From: an uncultured delta proteobacterium
GTDB taxonomy: Bacteria > Desulfobacterota > Desulfovibrionia > Desulfovibrionales > Desulfovibrionaceae
Assembly: GCA_903843965.1 (NCBI GenBank)
Contig: CAIMRY010000013.1
Location: forward strand, 1 to 64,000
DNA length: 64,000 nucleotides
Direction: 5' to 3'
Part shown: in pieces, positions 34,493 to 43,093 of the stretch
Numbering within the stretch: the stretch's first letter is position 1
Layout: the number at the start of each line of letters is the position of its first letter
Made by a program: the position numbers and the translations under genes
Notes under the pieces: model-generated
The model's database searches: none
The model's input: only the letters and a program-made list of their open reading frames with translations
Told to the model about the DNA's origin: nothing

Positions 34493-35787
34493 TGCCGACG
34501 TCCACGCCAACGTCCACGCCAACGCCCACGCCAACGACCACGACCAGCTCCCCGTCCGTCCTGCACCACGCGGCGCTGAAGCACCGGGGCGGGGCCGTGC
34601 GCGTGGCCCGGCTGCTCCTGGCCGCGCAACGCTCCGCCGGGGTGGACGCGCGCTATTCCTATGAGGTGGAGGAGAACGATCCTGAGAATCTGGGGCCAGA
34701 GAACTTGGGGCCGGAGAACCTGGGGCCCGGCGCTGCCGCCCAGGCCGCCAGTCCCACAGCAGCAAACGGCCGTGCCGCCGACCCCCATGCCGCCGACCCG
34801 GCGTCCTCCGACCCTGCGTCCGGCGGCCAGCACACCCAGCCCGCCGCCCTGGCCCGACGCGCGGCGGAGCGGCCCCCGCACGGCGTGGTCCACCTGCACA
34901 CCAGCACGGACTGGCCCGCCCTGCTCGAAGGCCTGCTGGACTCGGGCACCGCCTCCGGGCTCATCCTCACCCTGCACGACGCCACGCCGCTGACGGGCGG
35001 CTGCGCCTACCCGCTGTCCTGCCCGCACTTCCCGGTCTGCGCCGACCCCTGCCCGCGCGGCTTCCCCTCGGCCCGCCTGCGCCAGGCCCACACCACGCGG
35101 CTGTTGCAGCGCCTGGACCCGGTGCTGGTCAGCCCGTCGCGCTGGCTGGCCAGCTTGGCCAAGGCAGCCCTTCCCGGCGCCAATGTGCGCGTGGTTCCCA
35201 ATGGCGTGCCCTGGCCCGATCTGGCCGCCCTGCCCAAAAAGGCCGAGGCCCGCGCTGCGCTCGGCATCGCGCCCGGGGTTCCCGTGGCGTTGTTCGCGGC
35301 CCATGGCGGCGCGCGCGCGGCGTACAAGTCCGGCCCGGCCTGGCCGGAGCACTGGGCGCGCCTTGAGGCTGCCGTGCCCGGCGCGGTCGGCTTCGCCGTG
35401 GGCGGTGACGAAGCAGCGCGCTCCGGCGGGCTGACCATCTGGCCCTACCTGGACCGCGCCAAACTGACCCTGCTCCTGCGCGCGGCAGACTGCCTGGTCT
35501 ATCCCACCCTGGCCGACAACCACCCCCTGGTGCTGCTCGAAGCCGCAGCCTGCGAGCTTGCCGTGGCCAGCTTCCGCGTGGGCGGCGTGCCAGAGATCGT
35601 CCGCCACGGCGAAACCGGGTTCTTGGCCGACCCCGGCGACACCGATGCGCTCCTCGCCCATGCCGCCAACCTGCTGGCCCAACCCGCCCTGGCCCGCAGC
35701 CTGGGCCGCAACGCCCGCGACCAGGGCGGCAAACGCTTCACAGCCGAACGCATGGCTGCGGACTACAGCAAGCTGCTGGGAGAATAG
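34492..35787 (+). CDS. GT4-type glycosyltransferase with repeat inserts
   Basis: The protein has 431 residues. It has LHHAALKHRGGAVRVARLLLAAQRSAGVDA, VHLHTSTDW, ILTLHDATPLTGGCAYPLSCPHFPVC, PSRWLA, VPNGVP and CLVYPTLADNHPLVLLEAAACELAVASFRVGGVPEIVRHGETGFLADPGD (EX7E). The Cys-containing HDAxPxTGGCxY block is typical of one GT4 subgroup. Non-conserved repeats sit at the N-terminus (TPTSTPT) and at about 62-76 (PENLG three times). Operon with the preceding gene. Confidence 0.88.
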   Translation: MPTSTPTSTPTPTPTTTTSSPSVLHHAALKHRGGAVRVARLLLAAQRSAGVDARYSYEVEENDPENLGPENLGPENLGPGAAAQAASPTAANGRAADPHAADPASSDPASGGQHTQPAALARRAAERPPHGVVHLHTSTDWPALLEGLLDSGTASGLILTLHDATPLTGGCAYPLSCPHFPVCADPCPRGFPSARLRQAHTTRLLQRLDPVLVSPSRWLASLAKAALPGANVRVVPNGVPWPDLAALPKKAEARAALGIAPGVPVALFAAHGGARAAYKSGPAWPEHWARLEAAVPGAVGFAVGGDEAARSGGLTIWPYLDRAKLTLLLRAADCLVYPTLADNHPLVLLEAAACELAVASFRVGGVPEIVRHGETGFLADPGDTDALLAHAANLLAQPALARSLGRNARDQGGKRFTAERMAADYSKLLGE

Positions 35788-35831
35788 CCTCCGGCGGTCG
35801 GGGGCAGCGGCCCCCGAACCCCCATCATGCG

Positions 35832-35874
35832 CCGAAGGGGCTGCTTCAGGAGGAACCTGAAGCAGCCCCTTCGG
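35832..35874 (+). terminator. Terminator of the glycosyltransferase operon
   Basis: CCGAAGGGGCTGCTTCAGG pairs along its full length with CCTGAAGCAGCCCCTTCGG over an AGGAA-type loop, followed by CTTGTG. It separates the operon from promoter copy D. Confidence 0.85.
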
Positions 35875-35890
35875 CTTGTGCGGGCCAAAC

Positions 35891-35970
35891 CCTGTCAACC
35901 CGCTATTTTTGTCCTTTTACCGGCCAAAAACGGGTGCTTTTTGTCCTGGGCCAAAAGCCCATGCTATATT
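35891..35970 (+). promoter_or_regulatory. Shared 80-bp promoter element, copy D (before M15/partner pair)
   Basis: CCTGTCAA, TATTTTTGTCC, TTTTACCGGCCAAAAACGGG, second TTTTTGTCC, 18 bp, TATATT (35965-35970). It differs from copies A-C only in the spacer, one base longer. It lies 27 bp before the ATG at 35998. Confidence 0.88.
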
Positions 35971-35997
35971 CCATTGATAGACAATCGGAGGTCGGAT

Positions 35998-36747
35998 ATG
36001 GAAACTGAAAGCACGGACAATCGAATGTGGACCAGGGTGAGCGAGGACGGCAAGCACGCCGCAGCCGGTATGAGCCTGGGTTCGGGCGGCGGCACGAAGA
36101 CCGGCGCGGGCGGGAAGCCGCAGCCCTACGGCTGGCACGGGTATTATGGCGAAACGGGCGGCGGCTCTTCATCCGGCCAGGAATACCGGGGCAAGGTCTC
36201 GCTGCCGCATGAAGTGCGCGGAACAGTGACGCCGCCCGCCCAGAAGGGCACGGTGGCCCCGCCCCCGCCAGCGCCACTGAACAAGGGCGGCAGGGTAGGC
36301 GTCTCGACGAAGAACGATGTTCCTGGCAAGCAGGGGCCAGATCCAGAGGCCCTGAACCCTGAAGCCCGTGAGCAGATGCAGAGCGTGCTGGACAAGGCCC
36401 CTGGCGCACAGGACGTCAACATGAATAGCGGATACCGTTCCGGCGAGAAAGGGCCACATGGCGAGGGCCAGGCGGCGGATATCAACCGGATCAACGGCCA
36501 AAAGGTTTCCGATGCCAACAACCCCAACGTGCCCGTAGAACAGCGCGAGGTGATGCGTGAACGCCTGGATGAAATCAAGGCCGCTGCAGAGGGAAATGAA
36601 AATGTTGAGGCCTACCTTGGTCCCAATGGCGGCTTTTTCAGGAGAGCAGACGGGAAAATCGGTCGGAGCACAACCCCGGAGGAGGACGAAGCCCATCAGA
36701 ATCACGTTCACATCACCATCCGCAAGCCTCCACTCTTTAGGCAGTAA
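35998..36747 (+). CDS. M15-type zinc peptidase-like protein, candidate toxin, second locus
   Basis: The protein has 249 residues; GGAGGTCGG precedes ATG 35998. No signal peptide is present. Residues 31-50 carry TKTGAGGKPQPYGWHGYYG, nearly the same motif as in the gene at 1-965; a Pro/Gly linker (60-115) follows. The M15-like domain has NSG (143-145), GPHGEGQAADINRING with H154 and D161, and HQNHVHI with H236/H238. It is driven by the phage-type promoter D and followed after 4 bp by its secreted partner. The shared N-terminal motif without a secretion signal could be a tag for packaging into, or attachment to, the particle; this is inference. Confidence 0.75.
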   Translation: METESTDNRMWTRVSEDGKHAAAGMSLGSGGGTKTGAGGKPQPYGWHGYYGETGGGSSSGQEYRGKVSLPHEVRGTVTPPAQKGTVAPPPPAPLNKGGRVGVSTKNDVPGKQGPDPEALNPEAREQMQSVLDKAPGAQDVNMNSGYRSGEKGPHGEGQAADINRINGQKVSDANNPNVPVEQREVMRERLDEIKAAAEGNENVEAYLGPNGGFFRRADGKIGRSTTPEEDEAHQNHVHITIRKPPLFRQ

Positions 36748-36751
36748 CCGC

Positions 36752-37696
36752 ATGAGAACATACCTGTTCGCGTTGTTTATGCTCCTGCTCTGCGCCTCCA
36801 CCCCGGCCTTGGCCCAGGAGCCACCCCCTGCCCTGGACGAGACCACGCGGAACATCCTCTGCTTCGGCCTGTGCGAGCGCATGGGCGACCGGGCCTTTCG
36901 GAACATCGTGCGCATCTTCACCGCCCCGGAGCCAGGGCCGCTCAACCCCAAAGGCATGCGGCTCTATGTGGGCTTTGTCGAATCCGAGTATAACGCGGGC
37001 AAGCGGCAGGTGCTGTATCGCGGTCCCCTGGCCCAGGATTGGGAGCGGCCCCGAACACCCGAAACGCTGAAGGGAGTCCCCTCAGACAAGCGCCCCTTAC
37101 GCTACTGGATCAGCCGCCGGTACCTTGAGCCAGGCGGAAAGGAGCAACGCGACACGGCTGAGATCGACCTGGAGGCAAGGCCGCCGGTGGTGCGCTACCT
37201 CCAGCGCGACCCCGGCAAGCCACCGCGCGAGGTCGAGGAGCCTCTTGTGCCGCAGCCGTTGACGCCCTCCGCGCGCCTGCTGCTGCGCAGCTTCCCATCC
37301 CCAACCCCCAAAACCGACGCGCTTACCCTGCGGCCACTGGGCGTCATGGTGGAGGGAGAATACAACACCAGCAATGACGCCAAGGCTCCCTGGCCCGAGA
37401 ACCCCCAGTATTACGTCATTTCCAGCAATGACGGAAAACAATGTGCCATCCATGCTCTGCCCAAAAGCAGCGGCTGGATGCATGAGCGCCTGCTACACGC
37501 CGTGTCGCCGAAGGACACGAACGGGAGCTTTGTTCTGGAAATCATTGAGAGCTACCTGCCGACGGATGCAATAGCCCCTAAGCATACACGGAACCGACGC
37601 CTGCGCGTCACCTTGAGCCTGAAGGACATGCGCACGGAGGTCGTGGACGATGGGCTGCACTTCGACGTGGAGCACGACATCTACTTCATCCCATAG
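36752..37696 (+). CDS. Secreted partner of M15-like protein (candidate immunity), copy 4
   Basis: The protein has 314 residues. Signal peptide MRTYLFALFMLLLCASTPALAQE. It is close to copy 1 over its whole length: NILCFGLCERMG versus AILCFGTHTRMD, MRLYVGF, YRGPLAQDW, DTAEIDLEARPPVVR, PLTPSARLLLRSFP and a C-terminal DGLHFDVEHDIYF. Start chosen at the signal peptide, 4 bp after the M15-like stop. It is predicted periplasmic. Immunity against its neighbour is inferred from pairing and paralogy. Confidence 0.75.
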   Translation: MRTYLFALFMLLLCASTPALAQEPPPALDETTRNILCFGLCERMGDRAFRNIVRIFTAPEPGPLNPKGMRLYVGFVESEYNAGKRQVLYRGPLAQDWERPRTPETLKGVPSDKRPLRYWISRRYLEPGGKEQRDTAEIDLEARPPVVRYLQRDPGKPPREVEEPLVPQPLTPSARLLLRSFPSPTPKTDALTLRPLGVMVEGEYNTSNDAKAPWPENPQYYVISSNDGKQCAIHALPKSSGWMHERLLHAVSPKDTNGSFVLEIIESYLPTDAIAPKHTRNRRLRVTLSLKDMRTEVVDDGLHFDVEHDIYFIP

Positions 37697-37736
37697 CGGG
37701 CAGGAAATACGCATCCAGCCCCAAACAGCAAAACAC

Positions 37737-37780
37737 CGGCCCGGCCACCCCAATGAGGGCAGCCGGGCCGTTCGTTCTTT
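37737..37780 (+). terminator. Terminator after the second M15/partner unit
   Basis: CGGCCCGGC (37737-37745) pairs with GCCGGGCCG (37762-37770), followed by TTCGTTCTTT. The arms are the same as in the hairpin at 4833-4866. Confidence 0.75.
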
Positions 37781-37815
37781 CGATCAGCCGCTGTACGTCG
37801 TCGGCCAGAGCTTGG

Positions 37816-40485
37816 CTAGACCTTGTGCTTGTGCTTGGCCTTGAGCGGCAGGGCCACCGTGGCCGGACCGGAGGCGGCAACCATCTGGCAGGCATTGTTG
37901 CAGGCCAGCTTGCCGTCCACGCCAGGGATGATGCCGGGCACCACGGAGATGAGCGACAGGCACAGCGAGGCCAGGTACGGGGTGGACTGCACCAAGAGGA
38001 TCACTGCCCAGGTCACGATGTCCGGGTTCTCCGTGCCGTAGCGGGCGATGACGCCGACAGCAGCCAGCCACAGAAGCGCCAGGATCATCAGCTCCTCGCG
38101 GGCCATCAGCAGGCCGCGCACCACGGCGCAGCGCTCCTCGCACTTGGGCGTGCGCAAAAACGGCTTCTTGGAGGTGAACACGCCCTGGAAGATGGCCTTG
38201 GCGATGGTGTGCGTGAGCGCCAGACCGGCCACGGCCGCGCCGATGCGCGCCCAGAAGCCGCACTTGACCCTGGTCTGGTACAGCCACATGAAGTGGAACA
38301 GCTTGAACAGGAACGCGCCCAGCGGCGGCAAGAGGAAAATCGACAGCGGCGTGCCGAAGTACCTGGGCAGCACCAGCATGCCGAGCGACCAGACCAGGCT
38401 GACCACGAGCACGGCGATCTGGGTGGCGTCCGCAAACCAGGGCAGCCAACCGGCGATGAAGTGGTACTTCTGGCCCAGGTCGAGCGCGGTGGTCTTGTTC
38501 CAGGGCAGCAGCTGCCGCCAGTGGCGCTTCAAGATCTGCACCGCGCCGTAGGCCCAGCGGAAACGCTGGCGCTTGAACCCGGCGTAGGTGTCGGGCGTCA
38601 GGCCCTGGCCGAAGCTCTCGGGCACGTAGATGGCCTCGTAGCCGCGCTCGATGACCTTGAGGCCCAGCTCGGCGTCCTCGCAGATGCACCACTCGCCCCA
38701 GCCGCCCACTTCCTCAAGCACGGCCTTGCGGATCATGGTCATGGTGCCGTGCTGGATGATGGCGTTGCGTTCATTGCGGTGCACCATGCCGATGCGGAAG
38801 AAGCCGTCGTATTCCCAGGCGCACACGGTCTTGTACGGGTCGCCCTGCCACTCGCGGTGGTCCTGCGGGCTCTGCACGATGGCGATGTCCGGCTTCTCGA
38901 AGTACGGGGTCAGGCTGCGCAGCCAGCTGGGGCGCACCTGGTAGTCGGAGTCGACCACGGCGATGACCCGTGCGTCGGCTGCGGTTTCCCTGAGCGCGAA
39001 GTTCAGCGCGCCGGCCTTGTAGCCCGGCCATTCCTCCAGGTGGAAGAAGCGGAAGCGCGAGCCGAGCTTGGCGCAGTGCTCCTCCAGGGGCTTCCACAGG
39101 GCCGGGTCCGTGGTGTTGTTGTCGATGAGCAACACCTCGAAGTTTGGGTAGTCCAGGGCGGCCAGCGAGTTCATGGTGGCGATGACCATGTCCGGCGGTT
39201 CCTTGCAGCAGGCCACGTGGATGGAGACCTTGGGCAGGCCCTCGTCCAGGTCGTGGCGCAGGGGGAAGAAGCGGCGGCGCAGGCCTTCGGGCCAGAGCAT
39301 CTCGCTCATCTCATAGCCGTTTATCAGCACCACGGCGAGCAGGCCGATCTGCATGGGCAAAAGGATGCCCCAGGCCAGGGTCTCTGCGGGCAAAAACTCA
39401 ATGGTGATGGGCGTGAAGGCGATCCACACCAGCGAGCTGGTCACGGTCTGCAAGAGCAGCGAGAAGAACAGCCGCCCGGAAAAGGGCTGGGTGCGGCGGT
39501 AATACAGAAAGAAGAGCATGGGGACGAGCGCCAGAAGCGACACGCCGAACTGCACCGGCCACAGGGTGTCCTCGATGATCACGCCGATCAGCGGGATCTT
39601 CAGCGTGCGGTCAACCGTCCAGATGCCCCAGTGCGCGCCGACAACGCCTTCCAGCGGGCGCTTCCACGGCTGGTCAAAGGCCTCCATGACGCAGTAGTCG
39701 ATGTTCTGCTGGGCGGCCAGGTTCAGGAACTGGCGCAGGAACTTGGCCTCGTTGGCGATGCTGGCCTTGGCCTTGCCCCAGCGCTCGCCGTTTGAGGGCC
39801 AGCCGATTTCGGCCACCAGCACGTGCTTGCCCGGGAAGGCCTCGACGACCTGCTTGTAACGCAACATGCTCCACTCGATGGCCTTGTCCTCGGCCACGCG
39901 CTCCCAGTAGGGCAGGATGTGGATGGAGATGAAGTCCACGCTTTCGGCCAGCTTCGGGTTCTTGATCCAGACGTGCCAGGGCTCGGCAGTGCTGACCTGG
40001 ACATCGGGCGCGGCTTCCTTCACGCGGCGGATGTATTCCGAGAGCTGGGCCACGGTGAAGTCGCCGCGCAGGATGGATTCGTTGCCCACGAACACCTTGG
40101 TGATGTTCTTGTGCTCCTTAAGATTCTTGATCAGCCCGGCGATCTCCAGCTCGTTGCGCTTGAGGCGCTTGTCCAGCCAGGCGCCGGCCATGACGGGCAT
40201 GCCCTGCTTCTCGGCCAGGCCGGGAATGAGCTCCATGCCGTCCATGGAGGAATAGGTGCGGATGGCCCCGGCCTTGCCCTTGAGGAAGGCGATGTCTTCC
40301 GAGATCTGGGCGGGCGTGGGGAACTTGTTGACCAGCGGGTCCTGGTCGGCCCGGTACGGGCTGAAGGACACGGCCTTGACCTGGCCGGTGAAGTCGAGCT
40401 GGGGGTCGGCCGGACGGTTGAAGAAGGCCCAGAGGCCCAGGTTCGCAACCACGACGATGAGCACGATGAGTGCGTTCTTGCGCAT
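37816..40485 (-). CDS. Membrane GH17-GT2 fusion, beta-glucan synthase-like
   Basis: The protein has 889 residues. A signal-anchor (1-20) leads to a periplasmic GH17-like domain with acid/base FVGNESILRGD and nucleophile VLVAEIGWPSNGERWG. Four membrane helices follow (about 305-425), then a cytosolic GT2 domain with IDNNTTDPALW, VVDSDYQVRPSW (DxD), ICEDAELGLK and QRFRWAYGA (QxxRW), and more membrane helices to the end. This fusion is known from NdvB/NdvC-like enzymes that make and remodel beta-1,3/1,6-glucans. It is predicted to polymerise glucan from UDP-glucose at the inner membrane and process it on the outer face. Confidence 0.88.
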   Translation of the reverse strand: MRKNALIVLIVVVANLGLWAFFNRPADPQLDFTGQVKAVSFSPYRADQDPLVNKFPTPAQISEDIAFLKGKAGAIRTYSSMDGMELIPGLAEKQGMPVMAGAWLDKRLKRNELEIAGLIKNLKEHKNITKVFVGNESILRGDFTVAQLSEYIRRVKEAAPDVQVSTAEPWHVWIKNPKLAESVDFISIHILPYWERVAEDKAIEWSMLRYKQVVEAFPGKHVLVAEIGWPSNGERWGKAKASIANEAKFLRQFLNLAAQQNIDYCVMEAFDQPWKRPLEGVVGAHWGIWTVDRTLKIPLIGVIIEDTLWPVQFGVSLLALVPMLFFLYYRRTQPFSGRLFFSLLLQTVTSSLVWIAFTPITIEFLPAETLAWGILLPMQIGLLAVVLINGYEMSEMLWPEGLRRRFFPLRHDLDEGLPKVSIHVACCKEPPDMVIATMNSLAALDYPNFEVLLIDNNTTDPALWKPLEEHCAKLGSRFRFFHLEEWPGYKAGALNFALRETAADARVIAVVDSDYQVRPSWLRSLTPYFEKPDIAIVQSPQDHREWQGDPYKTVCAWEYDGFFRIGMVHRNERNAIIQHGTMTMIRKAVLEEVGGWGEWCICEDAELGLKVIERGYEAIYVPESFGQGLTPDTYAGFKRQRFRWAYGAVQILKRHWRQLLPWNKTTALDLGQKYHFIAGWLPWFADATQIAVLVVSLVWSLGMLVLPRYFGTPLSIFLLPPLGAFLFKLFHFMWLYQTRVKCGFWARIGAAVAGLALTHTIAKAIFQGVFTSKKPFLRTPKCEERCAVVRGLLMAREELMILALLWLAAVGVIARYGTENPDIVTWAVILLVQSTPYLASLCLSLISVVPGIIPGVDGKLACNNACQMVAASGPATVALPLKAKHKHKV

Positions 40486-41032
40486 AGTGCCGCCAACTCC
40501 AGGGATGGCGCGTTCGGCTAAAGTTTCTTTCGATCCCGCCGGAGGGGCCTGCATGCCGCCTTCCGCCGCTGGCCGCCCTGCGGCCCTGTGCAACCCTTCC
40601 ACCCCTCGACAAGCCCCACAAAAACAGCGGCCCTTCAGGCCGCCTCGGCGTGCGCCGATCCCGCGGGCCGACCTCGCTGGTCAGCCGGATCGTCTACGCG
40701 GTGGGGCACTACTGCATCCAGCCAGTTCAGGCAAGCCGCCTTCTGTTTCTGGCCTGTGTGCACAGGGACACAGTGTACCTTTTGTGCGCACCTTGACTGT
40801 GGCACCGCCCGCGCGGGCGCGTCTGCATAGAGGAAAAGCAAGCCCCATGCCAAGGGCAATACGGCGGAATAACATCATAAAATATAAAGTTACACTGCGC
40901 AGAAAAATAGTTCTGTGTAATATTTGCGCACTCCCCAGTCAAGGGGTTTTGCCTGCGGCCTAGGCTGCTCTGCGCCTCAATGCTTCACAGCGGGCGGGAA
41001 ATGAGGCACAACAAGGCCTGGCGAGGTACTCC
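40486..41032. other. Divergent intergenic region of 547 bp with an AT-rich island
   Basis: It separates the glucan synthase (minus) and the 41033 gene (plus). From about 40855 to 40935 the sequence is markedly AT-rich and includes TTACAC...GTGTAA as an inverted repeat (about 40891-40922); GTGTGCACAGGGACACAGTG (about 40756) is another near-palindrome. These are candidate regulatory sites. No gene or known RNA was recognised. Confidence 0.4.
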
Positions 41033-41911
41033 ATGACCCAGGCTATCTGGATTTGCACGGCGCTGTCCGCGCTGGCCGCCCTGGCCGGGCTTGTTGCGGC
41101 CTGGTGGGCGCGTTCCCGTTTTGCGCGCGGCAGGCGCGCGGCCATTGCCGTGGCCGTGTTCCTGCTGGTGGGCGCGGGCGGGGGCCTTTTGGCGCGCGGT
41201 GAGCTGACCCGAGGCCTGCGCCAGGACTACGCCACAGCCCGGGCCGAGGACATGTTCCGCACCGAGAGCCTGCTGCGCGCCCTGGCTGAGGCCGAGCCTG
41301 TCCAGGCCGGGCAGCTGCGCGTGCGGCTGACCATGGCCCTGGCCGCCACCGGCGACGACGAGGACCGCAGGGGCGTGGAGCAGCGCTTGCTGGACGAGGC
41401 CACGGGCCTGGCCCTTGGCGCTGGGTTCACGCGCCTGGGCAACGCCTCGGACGAGGCCGCCGCGCGCCTGGCCGAGGCCCTGCTGGAGGCCCTGAAAGAG
41501 CTTTCCGCCTCCAACCCTGTTTTGTGCCTGGGCCTGCTGCACCCGGACTCGCAAACCCCGGTGCAGGCCGCAACCCTGGCCCACCTGCGCGGCGGCGCGC
41601 GCACAAAGCTCGACGCCGCCCTGGCCCTGGTGCTGGCCACCAGCTCGCTCAAGCCCCAGCTGGCGCCCCGCCCGGCCGAGGCCGACGCCGCCCTGGCCGA
41701 CATGTTCGGCGAAAACCTGCCCGCCTTCCAGCAGACTTACGGCGACGCCCAAAAGGTCCAGGCCCTGTTCGAGGCCTTGAGCAGCCCGGCCCAGGCCGCG
41801 CGCATCGCGCCGGAAACCCTGTGCGCCTTTGCCCAGGACCTGTTGCACGCGCTGCTGCGCATGCCCCCGGCAGAGCGCGGCCCGGGCCTGCGGCGGCTGC
41901 TGGGCACGTAG
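41033..41911 (+). CDS. Membrane-anchored hypothetical protein
   Basis: The protein has 292 residues. Two hydrophobic segments at the N-terminus (about 5-26 and 37-54) flank an Arg-rich loop; the rest is an Ala/Leu-rich helical domain (ARAEDMFRTESLLRALAEAEPVQAGQLRVRL...). It resembles helical-repeat periplasmic domains but no family is named. Single gene. Confidence 0.6.
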   Translation: MTQAIWICTALSALAALAGLVAAWWARSRFARGRRAAIAVAVFLLVGAGGGLLARGELTRGLRQDYATARAEDMFRTESLLRALAEAEPVQAGQLRVRLTMALAATGDDEDRRGVEQRLLDEATGLALGAGFTRLGNASDEAAARLAEALLEALKELSASNPVLCLGLLHPDSQTPVQAATLAHLRGGARTKLDAALALVLATSSLKPQLAPRPAEADAALADMFGENLPAFQQTYGDAQKVQALFEALSSPAQAARIAPETLCAFAQDLLHALLRMPPAERGPGLRRLLGT

Positions 41912-42090
41912 GCTTTGGGCAGCCGACCGGAGCATGCCGGTCCGCACGCCGGTCCGTACACGCACGGCCAGCCTCCATCAATAGATATGAAGACCGGCGC
42001 GATTGACGAACCCCTGCCGAGTGCGTATTTTTGTGCAACGCACCGCAGACACTGGCCCCAACCCTGGCCGATGCGAAGGAGGGAAGCAGG

Positions 42091-42258
42091 ATGGAGAAAG
42101 AACGCAACGCGCGCATCATGACCGCCCTGGTTGAATACAACAAGAAGATCAGCGCCTCTGCAGCTGAAGCCCGCAAGACCCTCATCCGCGAAGGGATTTA
42201 TACGGAATCCGGCACCCTGACCAAACAGTACAGGCTGGATACTCCGGAAAAGTCTTGA
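42091..42258 (+). CDS. Small protein, possible antitoxin partner of the ART-like gene
   Basis: The protein has 55 residues; GGAGGGAAGCAGG precedes ATG 42091. MEKERNARIMTALVEYNKKISASAAEARKTLIREGIYTESGTLTKQY is helical and charged, like DNA-binding or binding-peptide antitoxins. Its stop overlaps the TTG start of the next gene (TTGA), a coupling typical of toxin-antitoxin pairs. Confidence 0.6.
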   Translation: MEKERNARIMTALVEYNKKISASAAEARKTLIREGIYTESGTLTKQYRLDTPEKS

Positions 42259-42869
42259 GCAGGCTGCACACCTCCTTTGTCTTGGGCTACCACGGCTGCT
42301 CCAAGGCCACGGGAGAGGAAATCCTCGCTGGCCGCCGTGACTTGACTGCCAGCGAAAACGACTACGATTGGCTCGGACCGGGCGTCTATTTCTGGGAGGC
42401 CGACCCTGTGCGGGCCAGGGAATGGGCAACCCGAAAATTCCAGGCAACCCCATCAATTGAACCTTTTGTCCTTGGCGCGGTCATCGACCTTGGAAACTGT
42501 CTGGATCTCATGGCGCGCGAGGATCTGGAGATTGTGCGCGGCGCATACATTTCGCTCAAGCTGACCCGCGACATGAACCCGGACCAGGAACCGCTGCCGG
42601 TAAACGCTCCGGCCAACAAGAACGACGGCGACGTACTCCTGCGCCGCCTGGATTGCGCCACCATCCGGCACCTGCATGAGGTGCTGGAGGAAATCGACGA
42701 ACATCCCTTCGACACCGTGCGGGGACTGTTCACCGAAGGCGGCCCGCTCTATCCAGGCAGCGGCTTTTCGGCCAAGGCACATGTCCAGATAACTGTACGC
42801 TCGCTGGGCAACATCAAGGCATATTTCCGCGTCGCGCCGGACCAGCTTAGTTACCCGCCTCTGGCGTGA
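42255..42869 (+). CDS. ADP-ribosyltransferase-fold-like protein, candidate toxin
   Basis: The protein has 204 residues from a TTG start that overlaps the previous stop. GYHGCSKATGEEILAGRRDLTASENDYDWLGPGVYFWEADPVRAREWA has the YHG and GxYFxE...A..WA layout of ART/PARP-like families, where the His, Tyr and a later Glu form the NAD site. The C-terminal half has DTVRGLFTEGGPLYPGSGFSAKAHVQITVR, as seen in a widespread bacterial family of this type. Together with the 55-residue gene it may form a toxin-antitoxin or defence module. Function is inferred. Confidence 0.6.
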   Translation: MSRLHTSFVLGYHGCSKATGEEILAGRRDLTASENDYDWLGPGVYFWEADPVRAREWATRKFQATPSIEPFVLGAVIDLGNCLDLMAREDLEIVRGAYISLKLTRDMNPDQEPLPVNAPANKNDGDVLLRRLDCATIRHLHEVLEEIDEHPFDTVRGLFTEGGPLYPGSGFSAKAHVQITVRSLGNIKAYFRVAPDQLSYPPLA

Positions 42870-43093
42870 TCCGAAGAACAGCAATCACCCCGCCCCCCGG
42901 CCCTGGCCCTTGCCTTTACCCCGCGCCTGGCATAATATCGACTTTGGTCGGCAGTTCACCCAGGCGTCGCCGCCCCGCAAGGGGAGCTAAACCTGCCATT
43001 TTATCCTCCTCTCGACACCGTATTCCCGTGCCGAGTCGGAAGTCGGCGGCCACCGGCGGTCCCCTGCGGACCAGGCGCGTGTGAGGATACGCC

